Shown in pieces: positions 1 to 9,084 of a DNA stretch of 64,000 nt (positions are counted from its first letter, which is position 1; each line of letters opens with the position of its first letter). Source of the DNA: Bdellovibrio reynosensis. Its GTDB lineage: Bacteria; Bdellovibrionota; Bdellovibrionia; Bdellovibrionales; Bdellovibrionaceae. The stretch is from NCBI RefSeq assembly GCF_022814725.1, contig NZ_CP093442.1, positions 1,178,001 through 1,242,000 of the forward strand. The letters are read 5' to 3'. The position numbers were made by a program, and so were the translations under genes. The notes below the pieces were generated by a model, which made no database searches, had not been told where the DNA came from, and saw nothing but the letters and a program-made list of their open reading frames with translations.

Positions 1-1
1 C

Positions 2-178
2 CGTGGTAGTGATCAAGATATGAAAACCAAGGGAACTGGTTTAGGTCTTTATTTAGTAAAATATTTTATTGAACTGCATGGCGGTAAAGTAAAAATGGAA
101 AGTGTTGTCGGCACTGGCACCACAGTTTCATTTACACTGCCACTGGATACAGAAAGTGAATCAGAGGTGTTAGCATGA
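2..178 (+). CDS. Sensor histidine kinase, C-terminal end (partial)
   Basis: Only the last 58 codons are inside the window; the gene begins upstream. The visible part is the end of a HATPase_c ATP-binding domain. It shows the G2 box ([10 protein letters not shown]) followed by the usual closing pattern ELHGGKV...[11 protein letters not shown]. It ends in a TGA that overlaps the ATG of the next gene (ATGA), so the pair is translationally coupled and is very probably a cognate two-component system. The sensor part and the phosphorylated histidine are outside the window, so the signal is unknown. Confidence 0.9.
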   Translation, partial: RGSDQDMKTKGTGLGLYLVKYFIELHGGKVKMESVVGTGTTVSFTLPLDTESESEVLA

Positions 179-1587
179 TGAACAAACTCCACACACTTAT
201 TGTTGATGACGAAGCGGAATTACGCCGTTCGGTCATTTCTATTTTAAAGTCAACAATGCCTGAAATTGATTTCACCATTGATGAAGCTTCTACTGGCAAA
301 GAAGCCTTAGATAAAGTGAAGCAACAACAGTGGGATCTAGTCCTTATGGACGTAAAGATGCCAGAAATGAACGGTCTAGAAGCATTGACCGCTATTAAAG
401 AACACGATCCCAGAACTTTCGTGGTTTTGATGACAGCGCATTCAAACTTAACTGATGCGGTTTTAGCGATTAAAGAAGGCGCCTACGACTATGTTGAAAA
501 GCCAGTGAACCCACAGCTATTGACTGAAATTGTGCGTAAAAGCTTAGAAGCTCGTGACTTGGTTTCAAGTCTTGCGATGTCCAATCCTGTCTTCGATGAC
601 GATATCGAAAGTGAATTTGTCGGTGACAATTCTAAAATGCGTGAAGTGTTTAATTTGATCTATCGTCTGTGCAAAGTGGACACGACAGTTCTTGTTCGCG
701 GTGAAAATGGAACAGGTAAAGAACTTGTAGCCCGCGCGATTCACTTCAACTCCCCTCGCAAATCAGGAAGCTTTGTGGCCATTAACTGTGGCGCGATCCC
801 TGAAAGCTTGATGGAAAGTGAATTGTTCGGCCATGAAAAAGGGGCTTTCACGGGCGCCCATGAACGTAAAATCGGCAAATTTCAAATGGCGAACAACGGC
901 ACCCTTTTCTTGGACGAAATTGGGGAACTTCGCCCTGACATGCAGGTAAAATTATTGCGTGTCCTGCAAGAACGTAAATTCACCCCGGTGGGTGGAACTC
1001 GTGAAGTGAAAACCACAACACGCATTATTGCTGCAACCAACAGAAACTTAGAAAAGATGATGGAAGAAGGCACCTTCCGCGAGGACTTATTCTATCGCTT
1101 AAATGTGATGCCGATCTTCTTACCACCATTGCGTGAACGTACAGATGATATTGAAGCTCTTGCTTCAAACTTCATTAAAAAATTCTCTAAACAGCATGGT
1201 CGCGTGATTAACGGTGTGACGCCGGAAGCTTTGCAGTTATTAAAAAGCTACCGTTGGCCCGGAAATATCCGTGAGCTTGAAAACATGATTGAACGCACGT
1301 TCATCGTAGAAAACTCAAATCAGATCACTGCGGATTCGTTACCAGATTCTTTAAAAGCAGCTGCCGCCAAAGAAAGTCCTGAAAAGACAGCCCATGTGGG
1401 TTATTCAGGTCCTTTGGATTTTGATGCCTTTAAAGAAGAAATGGAAAAAGAATTTATCGTCAGCGCATTGAAGGCTAACAACGGTCGTATCAATCAAACT
1501 GTGGCTCAGGCGAATATTCCTAAGAACACTTTGCTACGTAAGATTCGTAAGTACGGCATTAACGTTAAAGACTTTACCGAAGAATAA
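175..1587 (+). CDS. Sigma-54-dependent NtrC-family response regulator
   Basis: This 470-residue protein has the full three-domain layout of an NtrC/AtoC-type activator. The receiver domain (about 1-125) has acidic residues D11-D12, the phosphoacceptor D59 (LVLMDVKMP) and K109 (VEKP). The AAA+ domain (about 150-390) has Walker A GENGTGKE, the sigma-54 contact loop GAFTGA, Walker [12 protein letters not shown] and a [10 protein letters not shown] motif. A Fis-type helix-turn-helix lies in the last 40 residues ([20 protein letters not shown]). It should activate RpoN promoters when phosphorylated by the kinase encoded just upstream. The stop overlaps the convergent glycosyltransferase gene by 14 nt. 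The regulon cannot be read from this window. Confidence 0.95.
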   Translation: MMNKLHTLIVDDEAELRRSVISILKSTMPEIDFTIDEASTGKEALDKVKQQQWDLVLMDVKMPEMNGLEALTAIKEHDPRTFVVLMTAHSNLTDAVLAIKEGAYDYVEKPVNPQLLTEIVRKSLEARDLVSSLAMSNPVFDDDIESEFVGDNSKMREVFNLIYRLCKVDTTVLVRGENGTGKELVARAIHFNSPRKSGSFVAINCGAIPESLMESELFGHEKGAFTGAHERKIGKFQMANNGTLFLDEIGELRPDMQVKLLRVLQERKFTPVGGTREVKTTTRIIAATNRNLEKMMEEGTFREDLFYRLNVMPIFLPPLRERTDDIEALASNFIKKFSKQHGRVINGVTPEALQLLKSYRWPGNIRELENMIERTFIVENSNQITADSLPDSLKAAAAKESPEKTAHVGYSGPLDFDAFKEEMEKEFIVSALKANNGRINQTVAQANIPKNTLLRKIRKYGINVKDFTEE

Positions 1588-2665
1588 ATCCCGCAGTTTT
1601 AAGCACTTCTTCTGCAGAGATATTCTTCATACAGACATGGGTGCCAATCGGACAATGATGGTGCCCATGCTTCCCGCACGGACGACACTTTAATCCCGCT
1701 TGGTGAACGATATAACTTTCTGCGGACCACGGGCGGAATCCAAATTCGATAATAGTCGGACCAAACACGGCAATGAGCGGAGTTTCACACACAGCTGCCA
1801 AGTGAGTCGAAGCCGAGTCATTACCAATCACTAAAGCTGCACGTGCGATCAGTTGCGTGGATTCAATAACTTTGGTTTTTCCTGCAAGACAAATGGAACC
1901 GGGAATTTCTTTAGCTACCGATTCAGCTAAAACTTCTTCCCCAGGGCCACCCATGACATAGACCTGATAGCCTTTTTCCTGCAATGCTATACCCGCGTTT
2001 ATAAAGCCTTCAGCGGTCCAGCGTTTGGTTGCCCACACACTGCCTGGGAAAAGTAGAACAGCCTTGCCTTCATCAAATCCTGGCAATGGGAAGCGTGCTT
2101 TAAGGGAATCATAAACCCCCGGCAAACTAAGAACTTGGGAACGTAAACTCATAGAGGCCCACACCGGCGGCGCTGAAAGCTTTCCGTGGGCATCAGGAAG
2201 ATAAGGTTTTTCTTGTGTGCGAAAAGTTTCGATATCTTTCGTCACATGGGGATTGATATTTTTTAATAGGCTGATCTGGCGAATCGGATCTGGAAGTTTA
2301 AGATCCTTTTCAACCCGGGAATTATAAAAAATAAAATTCCATGGTTTTGCAAAACTGATTTTTTGACGGGCTTTGATTTTTGAAACCAAAAATGCCGTTC
2401 GCAAAGATTCATGGGGCGAAATCAAATGATCGACTTCAAAGGATTTTAAATTCTCTGCTATTTTTTGGTAAGTGTCGGCTTTGCCTTTTTCGATTTCAAA
2501 AACATGATGAACAAGACCCGTTTTTAAGAAGAAATCACCGAAACCTTTTCTGCAAACAAGTCCCAGCTGATGTTCAGGCCACATCTCACGGCATTTTTTC
2601 AGCAGTGGGATTGAGAGCAGCAGGTCTCCCAGAAAGGCTGTTTGCACAACAAGATTTAAGGGCAT
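1574..2665 (-). CDS. Glycosyltransferase family 9 (ADP-heptose:LPS heptosyltransferase-like)
   Basis: The 363-residue protein has the GT9/heptosyltransferase fold. The N-terminal nucleotide-binding motif VVQTAFLGDLLLSIPLL resembles the start of WaaF/RfaF. The C-terminal half has LFPGSVWATKRWT, VMGGPGEE, VIGNDSASTHLAAVCETPLIAVFGPT and a cysteine-rich tail (CRPCGKHGHHHCPIGTHVCM) common in this family. The likely role is to add a heptose or related sugar to the LPS core at the cytoplasmic membrane. The start lies 80 nt inside the end of the upstream GT9 gene, so the two should be coupled. The exact sugar is not predictable. Confidence 0.85.
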   Translation of the reverse strand: MPLNLVVQTAFLGDLLLSIPLLKKCREMWPEHQLGLVCRKGFGDFFLKTGLVHHVFEIEKGKADTYQKIAENLKSFEVDHLISPHESLRTAFLVSKIKARQKISFAKPWNFIFYNSRVEKDLKLPDPIRQISLLKNINPHVTKDIETFRTQEKPYLPDAHGKLSAPPVWASMSLRSQVLSLPGVYDSLKARFPLPGFDEGKAVLLFPGSVWATKRWTAEGFINAGIALQEKGYQVYVMGGPGEEVLAESVAKEIPGSICLAGKTKVIESTQLIARAALVIGNDSASTHLAAVCETPLIAVFGPTIIEFGFRPWSAESYIVHQAGLKCRPCGKHGHHHCPIGTHVCMKNISAEEVLKTAGFILR

Positions 2666-3743
2666 GAAGGACTTCCTCTAAAGAAACCTGATCGTAGCAC
2701 ATAATGCTTTTTTCACAAGTCCTCTTCCAGCAAGGGCTGCAGGGGCTTTTTGTTAAAATTTTAAAGCCTCTGTCATATAAATCTATTTCATGAGCACAAG
2801 TGGGCCCAAACCAAGCGATGACTTGTTTTTTCTGAGAAATCGCCATGTGCATTCCTAAGCTGTCCCCTGTAACGACAACATCGCAAGCCGCAATGCTAAC
2901 AAGTCCGTCGCGCAATCCCGACTGCGTTTCAGATGAAATCACATTGAGATCCTGAGCTATGGCCTGGTTGCGCTCAGTGTCTTCTGGGCCTCCCAATAAC
3001 ACAATCGCCGCGTTGGGATGGGCTTTATGAATTTGCTTAATTAAAAGGCGATAATATTCCACCGTCCATTTTTTATGGGCAATCACATTGCTGCAACCCG
3101 TATTTAAACCAATAAGAATTTCTTTTTTTTCTAGCCAATGGGCACGACGGTTTTGTGCCTGGGATTCTTCGCTCTCTGTAAGCGGAAGCCAATATTCGTC
3201 GCGCTGATACCCGCCCAATTCAAGGGCTTCGATCATTAACTGAGTTTCTGGCTTCACATTTACGAAAAATTTTTTGTGGTTATCTAGGCCTAATGACCAC
3301 AGTTCGTCTGCGGCAGAAGTTGCTGGAAGAATTGCGCCGGTGCGGGGATCATTGACGAATCCATAAATAAAATCCACGGTGGTTTTTTTAAGAACCCCGG
3401 CGGCCTTTAAAGATTTATCTATAACGAAGGCCGCTTCAAATTCTAATGCTGAAAGTTGCAAAAGGTCACTTTCAGCGGTGGTCAGCACCCGATCAATTCC
3501 AGGATGATTTTTTAAAAGGTGATGGGCTGGAGCATCCGTCACCCAGGTGATCATACTTTGTGGAAATTTTCGTTTAATAGCTTTAAGTAGCGAAGTACTG
3601 CGAACCACAGCACCTAAAGCACCTAAATGCACAATCAATAAAGAACTTTGCGGAATATCCTTACTAGGACATAAAGAGTCGCAGCTGCTATTTTTAGCGC
3701 AGGGTTTATAACCAGAAAAGTGTCGGCATGCAGTGATGGCCAT
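2586..3743 (-). CDS. Glycosyltransferase family 9 protein with N-terminal cysteine motif
   Basis: This second GT9 protein has 385 residues from the chosen ATG at 3743; an in-frame ATG at 3824 is possible but would add an unconserved extension. The N-terminus has a cysteine cluster (CRHFSGYKPC, then CDSLCPS) before the GT9 motif LLIVHLGALGAVVRSTSLL. The C-terminal half has GLNTGCSNVIAHKKWT, VLLGGPEDTERN, VVTGDSLGMHMAISQKKQVIAWFGPT and a second cysteine group (PCSPCWKRTCEKSIMC). It probably acts in LPS core or another glycan with its neighbour. The last 26 codons overlap the start of that neighbour in another frame. The cysteines could bind a metal; this is inference. Confidence 0.8.
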   Translation of the reverse strand: MAITACRHFSGYKPCAKNSSCDSLCPSKDIPQSSLLIVHLGALGAVVRSTSLLKAIKRKFPQSMITWVTDAPAHHLLKNHPGIDRVLTTAESDLLQLSALEFEAAFVIDKSLKAAGVLKKTTVDFIYGFVNDPRTGAILPATSAADELWSLGLDNHKKFFVNVKPETQLMIEALELGGYQRDEYWLPLTESEESQAQNRRAHWLEKKEILIGLNTGCSNVIAHKKWTVEYYRLLIKQIHKAHPNAAIVLLGGPEDTERNQAIAQDLNVISSETQSGLRDGLVSIAACDVVVTGDSLGMHMAISQKKQVIAWFGPTCAHEIDLYDRGFKILTKSPCSPCWKRTCEKSIMCYDQVSLEEVLHALKSCCANSLSGRPAALNPTAEKMP

Positions 3744-3848
3744 GGATCTATTGTAGAACAATGTACTTTTTTGATAGAGCGAAACGTCCCTTTTAGGACC
3801 AAGGCCCGGTGTATCTACAGGCAAAAATTTCCGATATTACTTCTGGTT

Positions 3849-4976
3849 ATGAAAATAGAAAAAGAACAGGTCCAGCTTAAAGCACTTCAACATCAGCCCC
3901 AACAATATGGTGGGGTGATTAAGATCCTTGGGACTAACAAAACTTATCAGCTGCAAGGCCTGCAATATTCTTATTTCGAAGTCTTACAAACTGCCGGAAG
4001 CATTGAAGGTGTCGTTAACTTTTTCATGGGACAGGGCTGGCTGATCAGTTTTCGCGAGCTTTGGACATTAATAGATTTCCTAGTGGACGAAGATATATTA
4101 TTAAACCCTTCTATTCGCAGTTACTTTTCTAAAAAAGAAATCTCTGGCGTGCATTTTCAGCACAGTCTTACTTTTTCCCCGGGCCAAGCAAAGATTCCCA
4201 GCGCTTCTTCACTGCCCTTTTTTCGTTCTTTAGAACCGCAACTTGCCCAGTACTTACTGCAAAAGGCGGAATGCCTAAAAGTCCCTGCAGGTGTTCGTTT
4301 GATACAAGCCGGAAACAAGGACCGCGACCTTTATATTCTGCTTCAAGGTGGTGCTGCGGTTTATAAGGTGTATGATGAAAAAAGACGTCAGCTGGTTTCT
4401 TCATTAGGAGCCGGTGCCATTTGCGGCGAACGTGGATTTTTATTAAATCAAGCCCGCACTGCGGATGTGGTCACGACCGCCCCTTGTGAAGTTTTGCGCG
4501 TAAAACACCTTCCCGATTTTGATCAGCTTATTAAGTCAGATAAAGCCCACAGCTTGCAGCATCGCTTCTGGGTTTTACAAGCTTTGCAAAGTTCAAACTT
4601 CTTTAAAGACTTCCCGGGGGACAGCCTCGACAGTCTAATTTTTTCAGGGAAACTGTGCCAAGCCGCTGCGAACCAAGTTTTGTTTCAAGAAGGACAGCCG
4701 GGCACGACCTGTTACATCTTAGTGCAAGGAAACGTCGTGATCAGTCAACGAGGTCACAACATCAATGTTTTAAATCAAGGCAGCTGTTTTGGTGAAATCA
4801 GTCTGCTAATGAGCAGCGGAAAAAGAACGGCCACTATTAAAACTCAACAGGATTCAATTCTGTTAGAAATTCAACAGCAGGATTTTTACCGCATCCTTAG
4901 CCAAAATCTTTTCTTGGCTAAGGAATTAGAAAATCTGGCGGCGCAACGTTTGATGAACGATCAGAAACGGAACTAA
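3849..4976 (+). CDS. Protein with two cyclic-nucleotide-binding domains
   Basis: The chosen ATG at 3849 gives 375 residues. The first 110 or so residues are not recognised. Two Crp-like beta-roll domains follow. The first, near residues 125-235, has the phosphate-binding cassette form GERGFLLNQARTADV. The second, near 245-370, has FGEISLLMSSGKRTATI, which matches the GE-(A/S)-LL-RTA consensus well. There is no helix-turn-helix or enzyme domain, so it probably senses cAMP or cGMP as an adaptor. It is divergent from the GT9 genes (105-nt gap) and overlaps the end of the DUF3108 gene by 4 nt. An upstream in-frame start exists but lies inside the divergent gene. Confidence 0.8.
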   Translation: MKIEKEQVQLKALQHQPQQYGGVIKILGTNKTYQLQGLQYSYFEVLQTAGSIEGVVNFFMGQGWLISFRELWTLIDFLVDEDILLNPSIRSYFSKKEISGVHFQHSLTFSPGQAKIPSASSLPFFRSLEPQLAQYLLQKAECLKVPAGVRLIQAGNKDRDLYILLQGGAAVYKVYDEKRRQLVSSLGAGAICGERGFLLNQARTADVVTTAPCEVLRVKHLPDFDQLIKSDKAHSLQHRFWVLQALQSSNFFKDFPGDSLDSLIFSGKLCQAAANQVLFQEGQPGTTCYILVQGNVVISQRGHNINVLNQGSCFGEISLLMSSGKRTATIKTQQDSILLEIQQQDFYRILSQNLFLAKELENLAAQRLMNDQKRN

Positions 4977-6067
4977 GGCTTACCGGGTTTGATTGAGACC
5001 ACTTCTGAAATTAAAGTTCCGATTTTAATTTTTGATTCGATTCTTAAAATATATTTGCGATCATCATCAGAAAGCCAAATGAAGTTATCACCAATAGGTT
5101 TGAACTTACCTTTAAGCACAATGTTCGGTTGTACCACGATGGCTTTCATCGGACCTAACTTAGTTTGCAAGACTTCACGGCGTAAAGCTTTACCTGAAAA
5201 CACAAGGTTTTCATTGTCGTTAGCAACGCGGAAGGAATACTCTTTCCCCGTTTCCCAAGCAAAGTTTCGCATATAATAAATGATGCTATAAACGTTTTGC
5301 GAATACGGTAAAATTTCCCAATGTTGTTTCTTTTCTTCTTCACCGTCGTCTTTAGTGACTTTCTTTTCCCAGAAAGTAGCGGTGTTTTTTTCTACGTCAA
5401 AAAGCATTTTTGCTTCTCTAAGTTGATTGGTTTCTTTAACGTGAAGCTGATAAACACGAGGCACTAAATCTTCGAAATCAACAAAAGTTTCAGCACGATC
5501 TTCAACACTATAGAAGCTTGAAAACAAAGAGCTTGTCGCGATCTCAATGGCAAAGGTATAAGACTTTCTACCATTTACTTGGGCGAAATCTTCTACTTTG
5601 AATTTCAACGTTCCTGCTGAAACTTTAAAGTAATGCACATCATGAAGGACTTCTTCGCCGACACGGAACGGGTCCGCAAGCGGACGGCGTGAAATACCAA
5701 AGCCTGTGGTGTCTTCAATATCAGGTTGACGACGTTCTGGCACTTTTGGTGTTTCGACCTTGGCTTCTTCTTTTTTCTTTTCCGTTTTTTTAGCAGCAGG
5801 CTTTACTTTGGCTGCTGTCTTCTTAGCTGGCTTTTTTTCTTCTTTTACTTCCGGAGCGGCTGTAGGAGTTGGAGCTGTGGCCGCTGGAATTTCAGTAGGA
5901 ACTGGAGAGGGAGACGTCGTTCCGGTCTGTCCCGGTTTAATGATTTCAACCGCTTTATCAAACTCGTCTATTTTTTTTAGTTCGCCTGACTTTTCATACT
6001 TTAACGAAGAGGAACAAGCTAACAGAGACAAAAAAACAAGAGAGCAGAGTAAGCTTGGGAATTTCAC
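4973..6067 (-). CDS. DUF3108-type lipoprotein at the end of the lpx operon
   Basis: A GTG at 6067 gives 364 residues. It has a good Shine-Dalgarno (GGAAGGA) and its G is the last base of the upstream stop (TAGTG). The N-terminus is a lipoprotein signal with lipobox SLLAC (C18). A low-complexity Pro/Ala/Lys/Glu linker (about 50-125) could span part of the periplasm. The C-terminal 220 residues resemble DUF3108, a beta-rich envelope domain, with a typical opening (FRVGEEVLHDVHYFKVSAGTLKF). Its position directly after lpxL suggests a role in lipid A or LPS handling; the function is unknown. Confidence 0.75.
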   Translation of the reverse strand: MKFPSLLCSLVFLSLLACSSSLKYEKSGELKKIDEFDKAVEIIKPGQTGTTSPSPVPTEIPAATAPTPTAAPEVKEEKKPAKKTAAKVKPAAKKTEKKKEEAKVETPKVPERRQPDIEDTTGFGISRRPLADPFRVGEEVLHDVHYFKVSAGTLKFKVEDFAQVNGRKSYTFAIEIATSSLFSSFYSVEDRAETFVDFEDLVPRVYQLHVKETNQLREAKMLFDVEKNTATFWEKKVTKDDGEEEKKQHWEILPYSQNVYSIIYYMRNFAWETGKEYSFRVANDNENLVFSGKALRREVLQTKLGPMKAIVVQPNIVLKGKFKPIGDNFIWLSDDDRKYILRIESKIKIGTLISEVVSIKPGKP

Positions 6068-6948
6068 TAAAAGTCCTTCCACCTTCGATGCACCCACATC
6101 CATTGTTCGGGGTGTTTGCGCACAATCTCTTCAAGTTTGTCATTGAAGGATTGGGTTAAATTTAAGGTTGTTTCATCTTTATCTTCAGTCACATAACGTG
6201 AAGTGTCTATAGCTGGCTCGACAACGACATGAAGTTTTTTATCTTTTCCTTCAAACGTATAAACCGGAAGCACCGGAGCTTTTGACTTTTGCACGAACAG
6301 AGCTAGACCATAGGCTGTACCCGTGCGTTTGCCAAAAAAGGTAGAGGCGATACCGAAGGGTTTTCCCATATATTGATCTAACACAAAAACTACGGCGGCA
6401 TTTTTTTTCAGGGCTTTTAGAATTTCAAAGGCGTTATTAGCAGCATGGGCATCGATGTATTTGACACCTTTTGCCCCACGGATAGAAAACCACAAGTCAT
6501 CAAACCATTTGGTCTTAAAGCGCTTTGAGATCAAATAAAGTTCTTGGCCATTAAGTGCAATTGAATTTGTCGCCACATCGGCGTTCCCTAAATGAAGACT
6601 AAGAAAGAACATTCCTTTTCCAGCGGCGCGGGCTTGTTCGACATTTTCCCAACCTTCAAAAACCACGTGTTCTTTTAGCCATTGTCCATTCATGTGGGGA
6701 ATATGGAAGAACTCACCGAAGTTGTAGGCAAGATTATAAACCGAATCCCTACCCACCTGATGTTTTCTTTTTTCATCCCATTCCGGAAAAGCAATTTCTA
6801 AATTTCCGTTGATGATTTTTTTGCGAAAACCAAAAAGGTCGTACCACAAAAAACCCAACCACGCGGCCGACTTACGCAATACTTGGCGTGGCAATAGACC
6901 ACTGATGAAAACCATGAATTTAACGAAGTACTTGATTAATAATCTCAT
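6067..6948 (-). CDS. lpxL: Lipid A biosynthesis acyltransferase (LpxL/HtrB family)
   Basis: The 293-residue protein belongs to the LpxL/LpxM lysophospholipid acyltransferases. It has an N-terminal hydrophobic segment and the catalytic HX4D motif at H119-D124 (SLHLGNAD). It also has VFVLDQYMGKPFGIASTFFGKRTGTA and a C-terminal HPEQWMWVHRRWK, as in HtrB. It should add a secondary acyl chain to the lipid A precursor at the inner membrane. It overlaps lpxK by 29 nt upstream and the DUF3108 gene by one base downstream. Whether it is LpxL- or LpxM-like in chain choice cannot be told. Confidence 0.88.
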   Translation of the reverse strand: MRLLIKYFVKFMVFISGLLPRQVLRKSAAWLGFLWYDLFGFRKKIINGNLEIAFPEWDEKRKHQVGRDSVYNLAYNFGEFFHIPHMNGQWLKEHVVFEGWENVEQARAAGKGMFFLSLHLGNADVATNSIALNGQELYLISKRFKTKWFDDLWFSIRGAKGVKYIDAHAANNAFEILKALKKNAAVVFVLDQYMGKPFGIASTFFGKRTGTAYGLALFVQKSKAPVLPVYTFEGKDKKLHVVVEPAIDTSRYVTEDKDETTLNLTQSFNDKLEEIVRKHPEQWMWVHRRWKDF

Positions 6949-7939
6949 GCAATCGTCCCTTCTTCCCTAACTCTGAAACTTCAAGTGGGGCACTCCACAG
7001 CAGTGAGGCGTCTTCAAAAAGAGGGCGCAATTTCACTGCATCCTTTTCTGTTGTAATTAAAAAGTCAGCCTGGGATTTTTTGAACTGGGTTAGAATATTT
7101 TTAATATCGGATTCTGTGTACTGATGATGGTCGCGGTAATGAAGACTGTCTTCGCTGACCTCGCCCATTTCGCCCATCATCTTTTCAAACACATCAGGTC
7201 TGGCGATGGCGGAAACTAGGAATAACTTTTTGCCAGCCAAGGATGCCGTTTCTTTCACTTCTGCCGTTTGCAGATTGTGAATCTTATGAATGCCGTATCC
7301 GCAATAAAGCACTTCTTTATTTTTTGGCAGGCGAGCTTCTAAATTTTTAAGATCCGCTTGTGAGGCTAAGTTTGCTTTTGACACAATAATAAGATCAGAG
7401 CGATCTAAACGGTCCCAGGATTCACGGGCTCTGCCTTCAGGAAGGACGTGGTAGTTTTCGATGTTTTCCGTAGCATCTAAAATCACGATATTTAAATCGC
7501 GGTGAAGTTTACGATGTTGAAAACCATCATCGACAATCAAAAGATCAAATTCATCTTTCGCCACCGCGTATTGCGCTGTCGCCCATTTTTTGGGCCCTAC
7601 GAAAACAGACACGGCAGGATTGGCTTGGGCTAATAACACGGGTTCATCGCCGAAATATCTTGCAGCAAAAGGGTGGGAGACATCCACTTGGCAGGCGCTT
7701 TCAGCGTCAGCACGATATGACCGACTGATCACGGCCACTTTTTTGCCGTTAGAACTTAAATGTTTTAAGCACAAATCGGTGATCGGAGTTTTCCCCGTCC
7801 CGCCCACTGTCAAATTGCCAATGCTTACCACCGGCACCGGAGCTTGATAGGATTTAATAATGCCTCTGTCATAGAGATGATTCTTTGTCTCTACCAATCG
7901 ATCATAGAGAAATGAAAGAGGCTTTAGGTAAAACTTCAT
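6920..7939 (-). CDS. lpxK: Tetraacyldisaccharide 4'-kinase LpxK
   Basis: The 339-residue protein has the LpxK hallmark P-loop at residues 41-51 (GNLTVGGTGKT). It also shows VISRSYRADAE, GDEPVLLAQ, LLIVDDGFQHRKLHRDLNIVILDA and the late motif DFLITTEKDAVKL. LpxK phosphorylates the 4' position of the lipid A disaccharide using ATP at the inner membrane. The ATG overlaps the stop of lpxB (4 nt), so the two are coupled. An intact LpxK is notable because the published lipid A of Bdellovibrio bacteriovorus carries mannose in place of phosphates. Confidence 0.95.
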   Translation of the reverse strand: MKFYLKPLSFLYDRLVETKNHLYDRGIIKSYQAPVPVVSIGNLTVGGTGKTPITDLCLKHLSSNGKKVAVISRSYRADAESACQVDVSHPFAARYFGDEPVLLAQANPAVSVFVGPKKWATAQYAVAKDEFDLLIVDDGFQHRKLHRDLNIVILDATENIENYHVLPEGRARESWDRLDRSDLIIVSKANLASQADLKNLEARLPKNKEVLYCGYGIHKIHNLQTAEVKETASLAGKKLFLVSAIARPDVFEKMMGEMGEVSEDSLHYRDHHQYTESDIKNILTQFKKSQADFLITTEKDAVKLRPLFEDASLLWSAPLEVSELGKKGRLHEIINQVLR

Positions 7940-9084
7940 TTCGTCAGATACTCATCCAAGGACTTCACCACGCGTTCAGTAACACCTTTGTCACCTAAGT
8001 GCTGGCGAAGTTGAGCAAGGTCATTAACGACACTGGCCTTATGCTGAGAATCCGTAATGTAGCGATCCAGTTGTTTTGCTAAGTTTTCAGGATTGGCCTG
8101 ACCTTGGAAATTTTCTGGCACTGCGAATTTATTTAAAATCAAATTCACAAGACCAAAGAATTTAGAAGTCACAATCATACGCGCGATCAAAGCTGTTAAC
8201 CAGTTCACGCGGTACATGATAACCATCGGTTTATGCAGCAAGCCCACTTGTAATGTCGCAGTCCCAGATGCCACAAGCATCATGTCCACAAGATGAATCA
8301 TGCGGAATGGTTCATCCTTAAGTAGGATGTATGGCAGACGGAAATCTTCTAGGTAATCTAGCATTTTATCTTTGCTAAAATTCGGCGCTGTTAAGATGAC
8401 AACTTTAAGGTTCTTGTGCTTTTTTGCCAGGATTCTTGCGGTATCCAGCTGCACTTGAAAGTGTTGCTTTAATTCCTGACGACGACTGCCTGGCATAAGG
8501 CCTAAAACGATTTCGTCGTCACGGATACCGCATTGGTTACGGTGAGTTTTTAAGTACGTTGGATCTAAAAGCTTTTCATCCATTTCATCTAATAAGGGAT
8601 GACCAACAAATTCTACGGGAACTTGGTGTTCTTCATAGAATTTTGTTTCAAATGGAAAAAGAACCAGAACTTTTTCGCAGTATTGTTTAATCGTTTTTAC
8701 GCGCCCCTTTTTCCAGGCCCATACTTGCGGAGAAATATAATAAACCACCGGAATTTTCATCTCATGCAGCTTTTTAGCAAGCATCAGATTAAAACCAGGA
8801 TAGTCCATCACCACCGCCACTTTAGGACGGCGCTTTTCGCACTCATCAACGATGCGGTTAAATACTTTTTTAAGATCACTGTAGTGAGAGATCACCTCAG
8901 CTGCACCGACCACAGCCATTTCTTCAGATTTACCAAAGCGTTCAAAGCCCAGGTCTTCCATTTCTTGGCTGCCGACACCGAAAGCATGAATCTTGCGGCC
9001 TTGTTTTTTCCAAAGCTCTAGGATTCTTTGTGCATAGGTAACACTAGATGCCTCTGCGGCGATCATCAAAACTTGATCCATCAA
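7936..9084 (-). CDS. lpxB: Lipid-A-disaccharide synthase LpxB
   Basis: The 382-residue GT19-family protein matches LpxB along its length: MIAAEASSVTYAQRIL, FGVGSQEMEDLGFE, VVMDYPGFNLMLAKKLHEMKIPVVYYISPQVWAWKKGRVKTI (split here by family motif), FVGHPLLDE, GLMPGSRRQEL and LVASGTATLQVGLLHKPMVIMYRV. It joins UDP-diacyl sugar and lipid X to make the beta-1,6 disaccharide. It starts 4 nt inside the upstream dehydrogenase gene. The usual second residue stretch with SGE reads AEASS here, a mild variant of the family's GE(A/V)SGD motif. Confidence 0.95.
   Translation of the reverse strand: MMDQVLMIAAEASSVTYAQRILELWKKQGRKIHAFGVGSQEMEDLGFERFGKSEEMAVVGAAEVISHYSDLKKVFNRIVDECEKRRPKVAVVMDYPGFNLMLAKKLHEMKIPVVYYISPQVWAWKKGRVKTIKQYCEKVLVLFPFETKFYEEHQVPVEFVGHPLLDEMDEKLLDPTYLKTHRNQCGIRDDEIVLGLMPGSRRQELKQHFQVQLDTARILAKKHKNLKVVILTAPNFSKDKMLDYLEDFRLPYILLKDEPFRMIHLVDMMLVASGTATLQVGLLHKPMVIMYRVNWLTALIARMIVTSKFFGLVNLILNKFAVPENFQGQANPENLAKQLDRYITDSQHKASVVNDLAQLRQHLGDKGVTERVVKSLDEYLTK

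Noticed and set aside
5726-6146. Phe/Ser-rich plus-strand frames
   Set aside because: They are the antisense of the Lys/Ala/Pro-rich linker of the DUF3108 lipoprotein.
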